Source: a virus. Taken from it: DNA of 64,000 nucleotides. The stretch spans positions 1-64,000 of IMG/VR virus record IMGVR_UViG_3300019927_000044; one strand, written 5' to 3'. The notes beneath the pieces are model-generated. The model did not search any database. It was given only the letters and a program-made list of their open reading frames with translations, and was not told where the DNA came from. The stretch's first letter is position 1; each line of letters opens with the position of its first letter. Both the position numbers and the translations under genes were made by a program. Positions 6,710 to 15,042 of the stretch are shown one piece after another.

Positions 6710-9700
6710 CTACATAAATTTTTCTATATCTGTTTGTTTTGTATCTGAAATCATTGATTTATAACTCCAATTCATGGCCGACAGAATCGGCGTCAACGAA
6801 CTGCCGATGGTCTTCTGCAACTGCGTGTCCATGTCGATGACGAAGTTATCTGGTACCTTGTTTGGATTCTCGACCGACACTGCATCGACGTTCATTCCAT
6901 CCTCTTTCGTTTTGGCAGTGTACGTACTGGGCCAGTCACCGCGGACACGTTCGATGTGTAGTAGTTGTGGCTTACTACCTTCACCCATGTGTTCCCAGTC
7001 GAAGTTCTTGTTCGCGTACTTTGCACCGCGATACGTTGTCGATGGTAGCTCAGTGGGCGACCCGTACTCGTCTGGGTGCATGCTCATTCCCTTTGGACGG
7101 GCGATGTGGGCGTTTGAACACTCACCCCTTTGGGCTGTATCGTATGCAGTCTTGATGCGCTCACGGATGGCCTCACGCGCCTTAGAACGCTCGTCAATTC
7201 GAAGGATATGTTCGAGTACGTCACTGCATACCTCGCGGGTAATCGTTGCTCTGTCAGACCGCACTACGTCGATACCAGTCACGTTAAACTCTGCTGGGTC
7301 GAACCATTCACCCTCTTCCCATGCGATAATTTCTGCGTATCGTTTCTTCCCTTCTGCATTTTTCGTCGCTGGCTCTGGAACAAACAACCACGGCGCATAC
7401 GACTCTATCTCTAATCTGCAATAATGCTCACCATTCTTAATATTAAATGTATCTTCTGTCCACTCATTGTACCATTCGTTAACGCGGTCAGCAGCATCGT
7501 GCGCAATCTCTACAACCTCTTCCATATCATCGCGGTCCTCGATATCGACATACGGAACAGCGCTCATGACACTATCCGTATCTCCCCCCACAAGTCGGGC
7601 GTTCCGCCCGTCGTAACCGCGTTCTTCTTTAATATCATTTAACGCACCAACGAACTTATCAGATGAGTCGATAATCATCTTCCTTCCACCAAGTGTAATC
7701 CCTTCTGCAATGCGCCAATCATACAGTCTGTAGCCCTTTCCGTAGGAATTACTGTCTCCGAACACTCCGTAGCAATTCGGTATATTGGTAAATTTTCCAT
7801 TACGTCCAGCAACAAGCATATGATTATCTTCTACTTGGATGCAGTAGACGCCATTCTGTGCCCGCTCACGAGTCTCGTCACGATGACAGCGGAATGACAT
7901 ATTCGACCGCTCTGTACGCCAAAAGACACGCCACACCGAGTCACCATGTCTGGAACTATCATCTTCTGTATAAGTCACTGGGTGACCAGTTTCCCACACG
8001 AGGCGCATGAAATCGTCTCGAAGATTTGTCGAAACTGTTGTATATCTCTTTGGTGTATCAGCAGTATCACCATCACCTTTCATCATCGTATCACGTAGCA
8101 GCTTTTTCTGCTCCGTACTACATTTTTCAAATACCCAAGATGGAATGGTCATATTGTAGCTCCCCTCACCACACCACTCAGTCAACATCTCGGCCCATAC
8201 AGAACCGCTGTGGTTAATATCTGTATCTGTGACAGTGTACGATAGCTCCATTTCTTCAAATAGCTCAACTATTTCGCTGTGATGGTCTGGATGCACAGAC
8301 TTATACTGAGAGATGGATATCCTATCACCACGAGGTTCATCACCACTAAGATAAACTGAACCCTCAGTAATAAACCACCCAAGAAGCTTAATAACATTAT
8401 CAGCATCATAATGTCTTGGGATGGCGTTGTGTCTTCCATTATCACTACAGCGGATAGATTCATCGGTGGTATCACCATCGTAATAATCCGCGAGGTCGAT
8501 GGTATCTATACCACTACCATCAGTAGAAATCCAATTGTTTGGAGTTTCGTATTGTGTCCACTTATTAAGGTTGCCAGCCTCGGTGTATTCGTATCCTCCA
8601 CCATGTCGTGGTTTATTGGCGAGGAATCTATGGTCTGGCGTTACTTTCAAGTCCATGGATTGGTTCTGTATGTGAACAATTTCACCATCATAGTTTGGCT
8701 TTTCTATTGTCTCTGTAACTGGTTTAACCTGCATTTCTTTTGTTTTTGGGTTGTACGAATACACATCATCACCAACCTCAATATCTGTAATGTTTCGGAC
8801 CCCATCTGGTGTCAGTACTTCTGTATCGGGCGTGAAGCAACTATTCACAACCCTCTTAACGGCACTGTAGAGGTCTGTACCATCGTAATCGTTTTTCATT
8901 TCCATCAATTCATCTACAACACTATTCATAAACCCTTCTTTTATCGACGGTTTGCAGAAGTATAGCTTTTCATAATTGGGGCTATCCTCCTTTTTTATGT
9001 TCTTTGTACGCGTGTCAATGTATGTCCACCGACAGTCGTCTTTCGTATATTCAGACGCTTCTAAGTCCTCTTCTGTCCCAATAAGCGTTTCTGGGGACAT
9101 ATTACAGTTCCGAATCATGTTCGGATACATCGACCATAGGTCTGGATATACAGCGTTCTTATGCCGCCCAAACTCTGGGGTGAAGTTGTGTGCCCCATAG
9201 TACCAATCCCGCTCTGGTTTCTCATTTGTTGGTAGTGCAATACCAGCATTATAGGCTTCACGAAGAATAAATGGGTCGAGGATATCAATGTTGTTATGGC
9301 AGTTATCGAACTGCACGCCTGTCAGCTTACGAATGTTCTGGAATAGGTCGGTGACGCCCGCACTGTGGTCGATTCCTACAACGGCCTGCACGTCACGCAT
9401 GTTGTATTTCAGGAACAGTTCAGGCTCGTCACGCCACGCACTGTCGATATCTTCGATTTCTTCTTTCCCGAAGCCTAATTCCCGATTAGCGATGTTTTCG
9501 AGGCCGTACCCACCATTGGGCTTGCTGTACTGGGTCTTCTTATAGGCCTTCATCATGTCGAAAAAGGTCAGACCTTTGCCAGACGGTCCCCAGCTACCGT
9601 CCCAGACCTGCTCCATTGGCGACCAACCCTTGAATGACATGATGTTACGTGCCTTACAGCGGTTAATGAGATAGGGGTAGTCGAAGGCCTTCCCATTGTC

Positions 9701-10558
9701 AGTAGTCGAGGAATTCCAGCCACCAAGCATGTCGGGCTGTTTGTCAGCGACGTACTGATTGAAGTTATGAAGTAGCGCCGACTCTTCGTCAAACACACGT
9801 ACGTCGCTGATATTGACTGGATGGCTGTGGTCGTCAGTTTCGATAGTGTCTGGCCGATTCTCGACGGCCATATTCTGTATTTCAGTATCGCTGTAGGCCC
9901 AGCCCTCATAGCGCAGTACCCAGACAGTGTACTCGTCGGTATAGTTGTCGTGGGCAGTGATGGCCGTGACGGGCTGGTCAGCCTCGTCTGGGTCAGGAAA
10001 CCCGTCTGGACTCTCAACCTCAATATCAATCGTTATCTGACGAGGGTCAGCCTTCCAGTCAGCGTCGATGGCTTCAAAATCATCGACGTGAACGCGGTAG
10101 TCGCCATTAATGTACTGTGAGTCCCACGTTTCGTCCTTGTCGACTTCGATGTGGGTATAGATACCATTGTCAATGAGGAATCGCGTGGTGTAGAATACGT
10201 CAGCTTCCCACGTTGTATCAAAGTATTCTCGCAACCCCTCTTTGTCACGACCGCCATTGATATGCTCTGGCAGCTTCGTGTACACTCTCGCAAGGTCGTC
10301 GCCATGAATTGACTCGTAGCCACCTTCGGCGGTTTCGACCCACTGATGATTCTTGACGCGCTGGCTGTATGCATCTCGCTCGATATAGAACGATGGCAGA
10401 TGCCCTTCAACTTCGACCCAGCGAGATTTTCCACTTCGTGTCCGACAGAACAGATAGACAACAGGTTCCTCGAACTGTTCGCGGTACTCGATATTCATTA
10501 TATGCAACTGTTCTGTGTTACTGCCACCGTCGTCAATAAAGTCGTTCAATCCAGCCAT
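6710..10558 (-). CDS. polB: Family B DNA polymerase with intein, 1282 aa
   Basis: Replicative polymerase. The 3'-5' exonuclease motifs are ITIDIEVESP (Asp178/Glu180), a region near AFDYPYLINR, and YNMRDVQ (about 385-391). Polymerase motif A is DLWSMYPNMI (about 473-482). Motif B, KxxxNS-YG, is split by an intein between Ser573 and Cys929. Motif C is GGDTDS (about 991-996). Without the intein (574-928) the protein is 927 aa, usual for viral PolB. It has a leaderless start with TATA TTTATGTA. The exteins are GC-richer than the intein. The gene sits at the end of the leftward run with an HNH gene just downstream. Confidence 0.95.
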   Translation of the reverse strand: MAGLNDFIDDGGSNTEQLHIMNIEYREQFEEPVVYLFCRTRSGKSRWVEVEGHLPSFYIERDAYSQRVKNHQWVETAEGGYESIHGDDLARVYTKLPEHINGGRDKEGLREYFDTTWEADVFYTTRFLIDNGIYTHIEVDKDETWDSQYINGDYRVHVDDFEAIDADWKADPRQITIDIEVESPDGFPDPDEADQPVTAITAHDNYTDEYTVWVLRYEGWAYSDTEIQNMAVENRPDTIETDDHSHPVNISDVRVFDEESALLHNFNQYVADKQPDMLGGWNSSTTDNGKAFDYPYLINRCKARNIMSFKGWSPMEQVWDGSWGPSGKGLTFFDMMKAYKKTQYSKPNGGYGLENIANRELGFGKEEIEDIDSAWRDEPELFLKYNMRDVQAVVGIDHSAGVTDLFQNIRKLTGVQFDNCHNNIDILDPFILREAYNAGIALPTNEKPERDWYYGAHNFTPEFGRHKNAVYPDLWSMYPNMIRNCNMSPETLIGTEEDLEASEYTKDDCRWTYIDTRTKNIKKEDSPNYEKLYFCKPSIKEGFMNSVVDELMEMKNDYDGTDLYSAVKRVVNSCFTPDTEVLTPDGVRNITDIEVGDDVYSYNPKTKEMQVKPVTETIEKPNYDGEIVHIQNQSMDLKVTPDHRFLANKPRHGGGYEYTEAGNLNKWTQYETPNNWISTDGSGIDTIDLADYYDGDTTDESIRCSDNGRHNAIPRHYDADNVIKLLGWFITEGSVYLSGDEPRGDRISISQYKSVHPDHHSEIVELFEEMELSYTVTDTDINHSGSVWAEMLTEWCGEGSYNMTIPSWVFEKCSTEQKKLLRDTMMKGDGDTADTPKRYTTVSTNLRDDFMRLVWETGHPVTYTEDDSSRHGDSVWRVFWRTERSNMSFRCHRDETRERAQNGVYCIQVEDNHMLVAGRNGKFTNIPNCYGVFGDSNSYGKGYRLYDWRIAEGITLGGRKMIIDSSDKFVGALNDIKEERGYDGRNARLVGGDTDSVMSAVPYVDIEDRDDMEEVVEIAHDAADRVNEWYNEWTEDTFNIKNGEHYCRLEIESYAPWLFVPEPATKNAEGKKRYAEIIAWEEGEWFDPAEFNVTGIDVVRSDRATITREVCSDVLEHILRIDERSKAREAIRERIKTAYDTAQRGECSNAHIARPKGMSMHPDEYGSPTELPSTTYRGAKYANKNFDWEHMGEGSKPQLLHIERVRGDWPSTYTAKTKEDGMNVDAVSVENPNKVPDNFVIDMDTQLQKTIGSSLTPILSAMNWSYKSMISDTKQTDIEKFM
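7775..8839 (-). other. Intein in PolB motif B, with LAGLIDADG endonuclease (355 aa)
   Basis: The coding segment begins with Cys in CFTPDTEVLTPDG (splicing block A) and contains block B (VTPDHRFLA with its His). It carries two dodecapeptide-like motifs (LLGWFITEG and LLRDTMMKGDGD) of a LAGLIDADG nuclease. Block F is CIQVEDNHMLVAGRNG and the segment ends in Asn before the +1 Cys of the C-extein. The penultimate residue is Pro instead of the usual His (IPN/C). It interrupts the most conserved polymerase motif, so splicing is needed for activity. Confidence 0.9.
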
Positions 10559-10580
10559 TACTGTTGTATAATACGGCTAC

Positions 10581-10628
10581 CTACATAAAGGTGTCGATGG
10601 CTTTTGCAGCAAACTCGTCACTGACCAT
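10581..10628 (-). pseudogene. 15-codon remnant matching the C-terminus of the 26-kb HNH gene
   Basis: The minus-strand frame MVSDEFAAKAIDTFM matches the last residues of the HNH gene at 26063-26899 (DPDEFAEKASDTFM) at both protein and DNA level. In both places the TATA box of the next gene (TTTATGTA) is made by the last codons. Either it is a relic of an HNH gene once next to polB, or a promoter cassette copied together with the gene end. Confidence 0.5.
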
Positions 10629-10662
10629 ATCAACTACAACTACACAACAAAAACGTAAAAGA

Positions 10663-10833
10663 TTACTCTTCTATTGGGTCCATCGACACCATCACTTTCA
10701 GTACGTCGATGGCTGCGTGATAGTACAGATTTTCCCTGATTACGTGGTCGTCAGCGTTTTTAGCGGCCTCTGTTCTTGCACATGCCTGTTGTATCAACTG
10801 TCTCTGCATCAATAGGCGTTCTGAATCTCTCAT
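10663..10833 (-). CDS. Hypothetical helical protein, 56 aa
   Basis: Short, almost fully helical protein (ERLLMQRQLIQQACARTEAAKN, then AAIDVLKVMVSM). Its ATG overlaps the stop of the upstream phosphatase (ATGA), so expression is coupled. Function is unknown. Confidence 0.6.
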   Translation of the reverse strand: MRDSERLLMQRQLIQQACARTEAAKNADDHVIRENLYYHAAIDVLKVMVSMDPIEE

Positions 10834-11285
10834 TGGTTGTCGTACACGTATCTATGTCCATGCGACCGAAGCAGTTCGTTGGGGTCACCGCGACCATCTT
10901 GGGCGTTCGTCACCCATTGCAGTCCTTTATCGAAACCAATGTCACGCTCACATGCGATGATAGCCGCACAGATGGTCACAGAGCGGCTTCGACCAGCATG
11001 GCAGTGTACGAGGACCTGTTCATTCTGGACCCACTCAGAAATGTTCTCAGCGGCTATCTCGAACATTGTATAACTACAGTCGCCGCCATGTTCTTGCTGT
11101 GACTCGACACCATCAGCTAACATGAAATGGTCGTAGGGGATTCGACCAGCCACGTTATTTTCACAGCGGTCTTGGCAAACGCTGACAATGCGGTCGAACT
11201 TTCCTGCCGTGGACCCATGTCTAACTTCTTCGATGGACGCATTCCACAGTTGCCCGCCGTCAGTTCCGTAGATTGGATAGACCAT
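10830..11285 (-). CDS. Dual-specificity protein phosphatase, 151 aa
   Basis: The signature HCHAGRSRS (residues 94-102, nucleophile Cys95, Arg101) is the Cys-x5-Arg loop of tyrosine/dual-specificity phosphatases, here HCxAGxxRS. It is followed by a helix rich in Ala and Ile as in the family. A candidate general acid is Asp59 in FMLADG. Size agrees with compact archaeal DSPs. It could dephosphorylate host proteins or RNA 5' ends. It has its own TATA promoter and is coupled to the 56-aa gene below. Confidence 0.85.
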   Translation of the reverse strand: MVYPIYGTDGGQLWNASIEEVRHGSTAGKFDRIVSVCQDRCENNVAGRIPYDHFMLADGVESQQEHGGDCSYTMFEIAAENISEWVQNEQVLVHCHAGRSRSVTICAAIIACERDIGFDKGLQWVTNAQDGRGDPNELLRSHGHRYVYDNQ

Positions 11286-11326
11286 TACATACTACCATAT
11301 GTGTACATCATATAAAAGTGTTTTTG

Positions 11327-11842
11327 TTACGATTGCTCAATTTCGTCGGCGGCTGTCCCGACACCATCGACGCGATAGAAATAGCCATTCACGTCGATGT
11401 CACGATTGTAGGGATGGTCAACGAGGAACATGAACATGTCTGGTTCGTCGTCAACTAACTCTGCCAGCTTCGGTTTATCGTCAATGTAGGCGTCATGCGG
11501 TGTATGCAGCTTTTCACTTTTCGGTGTAAGAAACTCGTTGTAGGGGATGTTGTGGTGCTGTAGCCACGATTGTATCTGGTCATCAACGTCAAAGCGATGG
11601 GTGACGATATCAACAGTGTGTCCAGCCTGCCGCATCCGCTCGACGTGATGCCCAAGGTAGGGTTCACACGGTTCGATATCCAGCGGCGACTCTTCCCACA
11701 TTTCTTGCGTGATTTCATGAAACTGGTCACGCTGTTCTGGGTTTTCAAAGCCCCATGAGTCTACATCGTCAATACCCATTTCATCGTACGCTGGTTCGTG
11801 TATCTCAGCCAACACACCTTCCACGTCCAGTGCAATTTGCAT
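11327..11842 (-). CDS. HAD-superfamily phosphatase (deoxyribonucleotidase-like), 171 aa
   Basis: The HAD order is visible: motif I as ALDVEGVLAE at residues 4-13, motif II in VDIVTHR, a Lys in LTPKSEKLH, and motif IV as YIDDKPK. The usual DxD of motif I is DxE here, so the acid/base Asp is replaced by Glu, which is unusual and could lower phosphatase activity. A 5'(3')-nucleotidase-like role would suit a virus that controls nucleotide pools. Leaderless promoter with an inverted repeat. Confidence 0.75.
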   Translation of the reverse strand: MQIALDVEGVLAEIHEPAYDEMGIDDVDSWGFENPEQRDQFHEITQEMWEESPLDIEPCEPYLGHHVERMRQAGHTVDIVTHRFDVDDQIQSWLQHHNIPYNEFLTPKSEKLHTPHDAYIDDKPKLAELVDDEPDMFMFLVDHPYNRDIDVNGYFYRVDGVGTAADEIEQS

Positions 11843-11873
11843 ACACCACTATAGGTGTACTACGTATAAAAAG
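11842..11873 (-). promoter_or_regulatory. TATA promoter with inverted repeat TACACC/GGTGTA
   Basis: Arms at 11842-11847 and 11854-11859 with a 6-nt loop sit between the start codon and the TATA box (plus-strand TATAAAAAG at about 11865-11873). Confidence 0.45.
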
Positions 11874-11898
11874 TCTTCGGTTACGGTTCAGTTACTGT

Positions 11899-12501
11899 CT
11901 ATTCGTCGTCTTCATCATCGTCGTCAGTAGGGTTCCCAGCTTCGCTGCCATTGCCAGTCTCCTGCTGAGTTTCGGTATCCGACGAAGGTTCGTCCGCCGT
12001 ACTTTCCTCGTCGTTTGAGGTAGCAGAGTCGCGCTCTGCGGAGTCGTCTTCTGACGACTCAACACTACCGATGTCGTCTCGAATCTGCTCGATGGTACGT
12101 TCACCGACGCCCTTCGCGTCCATCAGTTCCTCGTCAGTTGCGAGGTAGACTTCTGTCGGCGTGCTGATATCGTGATTCTGTCTGAGGCGCTTGGCGTAGG
12201 TCGGTCCGATACCAGTGATTGCCGTCGTACCATCGTATTCACTGAGGTAGTCTGGTAGCTGTGGTTCGTCACCCGCAGCTTCTTCGTCAGTATCGCCCTC
12301 ACTATCAGTAGCATCGTTGTCAGCCACAGCCGCCGTATCCGTATCAGCAGCCGTCTGGTCGCCGCCGAAGGTAACGTCGTCGTTCCCGTCGTCGTCAACG
12401 TCGACGCTTGCTTCATTGCCGCTGAAGTACGCGTACGCAGCCGCAGAGATGGTTGTAAGTGCAATGCCGCCAGCCGCCACGAATTCAGGTGGAACATTCA
12501 T
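11899..12501 (-). CDS. Membrane-anchored helix-hairpin-helix protein, 200 aa
   Basis: An N-terminal hydrophobic helix (AAGGIALTTISAAAYAYF, about 9-26) is followed by a long acidic linker. A helix-hairpin-helix pair comes next at about 92-143 (ITGIGPTYAKRL and DAKGVGERTIEQI), then a Ser/Asp/Glu-rich tail. HhH repeats of this kind bind DNA without sequence preference. The anchor suggests it tethers viral DNA or a replication complex to the membrane. The tail ends in a run of Asp and Glu. It starts 2 bp from the previous stop. Confidence 0.7.
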   Translation of the reverse strand: MNVPPEFVAAGGIALTTISAAAYAYFSGNEASVDVDDDGNDDVTFGGDQTAADTDTAAVADNDATDSEGDTDEEAAGDEPQLPDYLSEYDGTTAITGIGPTYAKRLRQNHDISTPTEVYLATDEELMDAKGVGERTIEQIRDDIGSVESSEDDSAERDSATSNDEESTADEPSSDTETQQETGNGSEAGNPTDDDDEDDE

Positions 12502-12503
12502 TG

Positions 12504-12899
12504 TTAGTTGTCTCCAAGTTCGATGGTCCCGCGCTCATTGAGGGACGCATTTGTAGTGACGCCACCAATCCCCATAAGTGTGTCGAAAGTCACTTCGTCT
12601 GGGTCCACGTCAGTGTGCGATGCGACGAACTGCACCAACGGACTGTCATTGTCGCCAGTACCGTCATTAGGAATCAGGAACTCGCGCTTACCAGTTCCGT
12701 ACAGTTCACCGTCAGCGGTCTGAACGCCGAAGTGGAAGACGACAGACGGTTCGTCAACCAGATTCGGTTCTGGCTCAGTGAACGTTGCTTGCAGGTCAAG
12801 CGTAGCCTCACGCTCGCTGAACAGTTCTCGAAGCGCCTCAGTTGAACTGCGGTCGTCTGTGCTAAATAGTGCGTTACGCACGTATTGTAGTAGGCTCAT
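12504..12899 (-). CDS. Hypothetical protein, 131 aa
   Basis: Unrecognised acidic protein with strands such as VVFHFGVQTADGELYGTGKREFLIP. No membrane segment is seen. Own TATA box (plus-strand TATAAAAAAG) about 25 nt upstream. It is followed after 2 bp by the HhH gene, with which it forms a two-gene operon. Confidence 0.65.
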   Translation of the reverse strand: MSLLQYVRNALFSTDDRSSTEALRELFSEREATLDLQATFTEPEPNLVDEPSVVFHFGVQTADGELYGTGKREFLIPNDGTGDNDSPLVQFVASHTDVDPDEVTFDTLMGIGGVTTNASLNERGTIELGDN

Positions 12900-12947
12900 A
12901 CATACTATTGTAGAAGCCCTATGTATAAAAAAGTGCCGACTCGTCAG

Positions 12948-12977
12948 TCAATCGAGAAATTTGTTCCGTTCGGGCCT
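12948..12977 (-). repeat. Duplicated 3' end of the 13018 gene
   Basis: The minus strand reads PERNKFLD then stop here and PERNRFID then stop at 13018-13047. About 24 of 29 nt match. The copy lies in the spacer after the intact gene and has no start codon of its own, so it looks like a tail left by recombination between related genes. Confidence 0.55.
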
Positions 12978-13017
12978 GTGACGCAATCGAAAATTTCTCA
13001 CATGACCACGAACGGAA

Positions 13018-13254
13018 TCAGTCGATAAATCTATTCCGCTCGGGCCAAACGTCTTCCAGCCGCTCAAGCCGACGAATGTATTCTTTTGCCGTTAGTTCCT
13101 CGTTCAGAAGCATCTCTGAAAGCGTACGCATATCGTACACCATTTGTTCGGCCACGACAAGCTCGTCAATTTCCTCCTGAATTTCGGCTACTGTAGCCAC
13201 ACCGTCATGCTCAACCTCACTGATTGGCTTATCTGGGACGCGCTCTGACAGCAT
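13018..13254 (-). CDS. Hypothetical helical protein, 78 aa
   Basis: Mostly helical (TVAEIQEEIDELVVAEQMVY, RTLSEMLLNEELTAKEYIRR). It shares its first base with the stop of the upstream gene. Its last nine codons are repeated downstream at 12948. Function is unknown. Confidence 0.6.
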   Translation of the reverse strand: MLSERVPDKPISEVEHDGVATVAEIQEEIDELVVAEQMVYDMRTLSEMLLNEELTAKEYIRRLERLEDVWPERNRFID

Positions 13255-13559
13255 TATTGTGCCACCTCTTCAACACGGCGCTTGAAGCGACGGAACAGTT
13301 TTCGCTGTAGGTAGTCCGACCGAAGACTGTGTTCTCGCTTCGCACGCTGTAGTTCCGTGATGATGGCACGCCACTCGTCGTCTTCAAGTGGGTATTCATC
13401 ACGCATAGGCGAATACCCGTCAAGTGCCTGTGCCGCATTAGCAATCTTTTGTTCGTTCTCACTGTCGATGTTCTCCAAATCAGCAAGCACGAACGGGAGA
13501 AATTCTTCTGTTAGCTGTCGACGCTCGTTTTCGCGCAGTTGTAGTGGAACAGTTACCAT
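13254..13559 (-). CDS. Hypothetical helical protein, 101 aa
   Basis: Start placed at 13559 (MVTVPLQL), not the ATG 6 nt earlier, because the TATA box TTTTTATAG is about 25 nt upstream of this codon. It has charged amphipathic helices (RENERRQLTEEFLPF, then LQRKLFRRFKRRVEEV). The basic C-terminus could bind nucleic acid, but no motif is recognised. Two-gene operon with 13018. Confidence 0.6.
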   Translation of the reverse strand: MVTVPLQLRENERRQLTEEFLPFVLADLENIDSENEQKIANAAQALDGYSPMRDEYPLEDDEWRAIITELQRAKREHSLRSDYLQRKLFRRFKRRVEEVAQ

Positions 13560-13604
13560 ACACACGTACTACAACTGCCGACTATAAAAACGTTTTGTTA
13601 CTGC

Positions 13605-14222
13605 TTAGATGCCGTAATGTTCGATTGCACCCTCCTTCGTTCGGTACAGATGGATACCACTGGTACAGCGCGCAGTCACGTCATCATCAAACTCGTTTTC
13701 GGGCTGAATCAGGTCACCAAGCTCGTACTCGAAATCATTGTCATGACGTGACACATCTTCGAACACACCAGACGCATTTTCGGCGTCACTCATGAATTCT
13801 CGCTCTTTATCAGCAAACTCGTCTGGGTCGTACATGTCTGCGACGAAGGCCATGTTTGTTCGCAGCTTTTTTCGACCAAATGCGCTGTGGCGTGGATACA
13901 CGACCTTGGCCGTGGGAGGAAGGAGTAGCTTGACGATAGCATTGCGAGTTGCCTTCCACGCAACACGTTCTTCCTCAAGGCGGACTACTTCACCGTCTTT
14001 CCCTTCAAGTTCGGCAACGGCATCAGTCTCGATATTGAAGCGGTTGTACATCGCCTCTGCAAACTCCTCGAACTTGTTTTCAATACGCTCAGCCTTCCGC
14101 TGTGCGTTGTCAGCAACGTTTGCAGCACGTCGCGCATCTTCCTGTGCTGTTTCTAACTCGTCTTCAAGTGCTTCGATTCGGTCTTCGTTCTCAACTGTCG
14201 AACCGCCAAGTAGGATTCCCAT
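13605..14222 (-). CDS. Coiled-coil protein with DUF5758-like domain, 205 aa
   Basis: Residues 10-60 are a coiled coil (EDRIEALEDELETAQEDARR). From about 90 on, the sequence follows a pattern I associate with the DUF5758 family: ATRNAIVKLLLPPTAKVV, a basic RKKLRTN, then MYDP, and a C-terminal CTSGIHLYRTKEGAIEH. Biochemical function of that family is not known. An upstream box CACTTATTAC at -28 to -37 may be the promoter. Just upstream of it ends the ncRNA-like region. Confidence 0.65.
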   Translation of the reverse strand: MGILLGGSTVENEDRIEALEDELETAQEDARRAANVADNAQRKAERIENKFEEFAEAMYNRFNIETDAVAELEGKDGEVVRLEEERVAWKATRNAIVKLLLPPTAKVVYPRHSAFGRKKLRTNMAFVADMYDPDEFADKEREFMSDAENASGVFEDVSRHDNDFEYELGDLIQPENEFDDDVTARCTSGIHLYRTKEGAIEHYGI

Positions 14223-14273
14223 GTGCGTTTCATTATAAAGTCTTTATTGTAATAAGTGTTTTCATTCACGTTC

Positions 14274-14690
14274 AAAAAAAAACGGTCGGATAGCCCGTTA
14301 CCGCCACACTTTGTGGTGATACGATACCTGTTTCAATGTGGCCTACTGGCACGGAGGCAGTCGACCAAATGTCGAACTCATCCATATCATTGAGCCGCGA
14401 TTATATGCGGCAATCTAACAGGCTGGTGTCCATTTAATCCATACTTCGCCACAGTTCACCCAACAGTTACCTTTAGGGCGATGCCCTATTCGGCATCGTC
14501 CTATCGGCTCGTGCGATAGTACGATACTTTGCCGTGCATAGGGTATACACCGTTTCACGAGGTCAGTTGTGTAGCGCGCATGGAACCACTTTTCATTTCG
14601 GTATCTTAATTTGGTTTATGCTTGTTTTGCGTCGGTGGAAGGGGCATATCAACCCACCATCCGTGTCAGGGGTAGTTCGACCACCGACAT
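14274..14690 (-). ncRNA. Structured non-coding RNA candidate II (about 415 nt)
   Basis: A strong TATA box (plus-strand TATAAAAAAG, 14711-14720) points to a start near 14690. The only ORF there is 13 codons. Perfect stems are visible: GTCGGTGG with CCACCGAC (14681-14688 with 14631-14638) closes the 5' end, and CGATGCC/GGCATCG (14479-14498) forms a hairpin. An alternative 12-bp stem around ACTATCG competes with the second. A run of T on the minus strand (14274-14282) would end the transcript. No known RNA family (RNase P, SRP, tRNA) is recognised. Confidence 0.45.
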
Positions 14691-14722
14691 ACTATGTTAG
14701 GAACCCCGTGTATAAAAAAGTT

Positions 14723-15004
14723 TCGAAAATAAATGGAAGAGGGCTGCATGATTACCGCACCCACAGCCGTTAGTTAAAGGCTTTTCCTATCTCATATCCC
14801 TTACCGTAAGTGTCTACATGACGTTTCACCGTCATCCCCGACAATCTTACAAGGGCTATAATTCGGTCTACCATACTGTTGTGAGCCATGACCTCCCTAC
14901 AGCGTTAATCAGCTATGGTCATGCGGCCTCCAAGCGGACAGCCTACCGCTCTCATCGCAAGATGCTTAGTTGTATGCACTAACTTCCTCTCGTGTGAGAG
15001 GCAT
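14723..15004 (-). ncRNA. Structured non-coding RNA candidate I (about 280 nt)
   Basis: The TATA-like GTATTAAGTAG (minus, 15023-15033) sets a start near 15004. A perfect hairpin CCTCTC/GAGAGG (14986-15001) sits at the 5' end. Further nested pairing on the minus strand includes CCCTT...AAGGG enclosing GTAAG...CTTAC and ATGACG...CGTCAT, and ATGACC...GGTCAT. A T-rich stretch near 14723-14735 may end it. Only a 12-codon ORF starts at the 5' end. No protein frame covers the region in either direction. Confidence 0.45.
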
Positions 15005-15042
15005 GTAGTAGTACACAACCCAGCTACTTAATACTTGTGAAA

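Noticed and set aside
14274-14690. RNase P RNA or SRP RNA identity for the structured region
   Set aside because: None of the universally conserved RNase P or SRP sequence blocks could be found on either strand.
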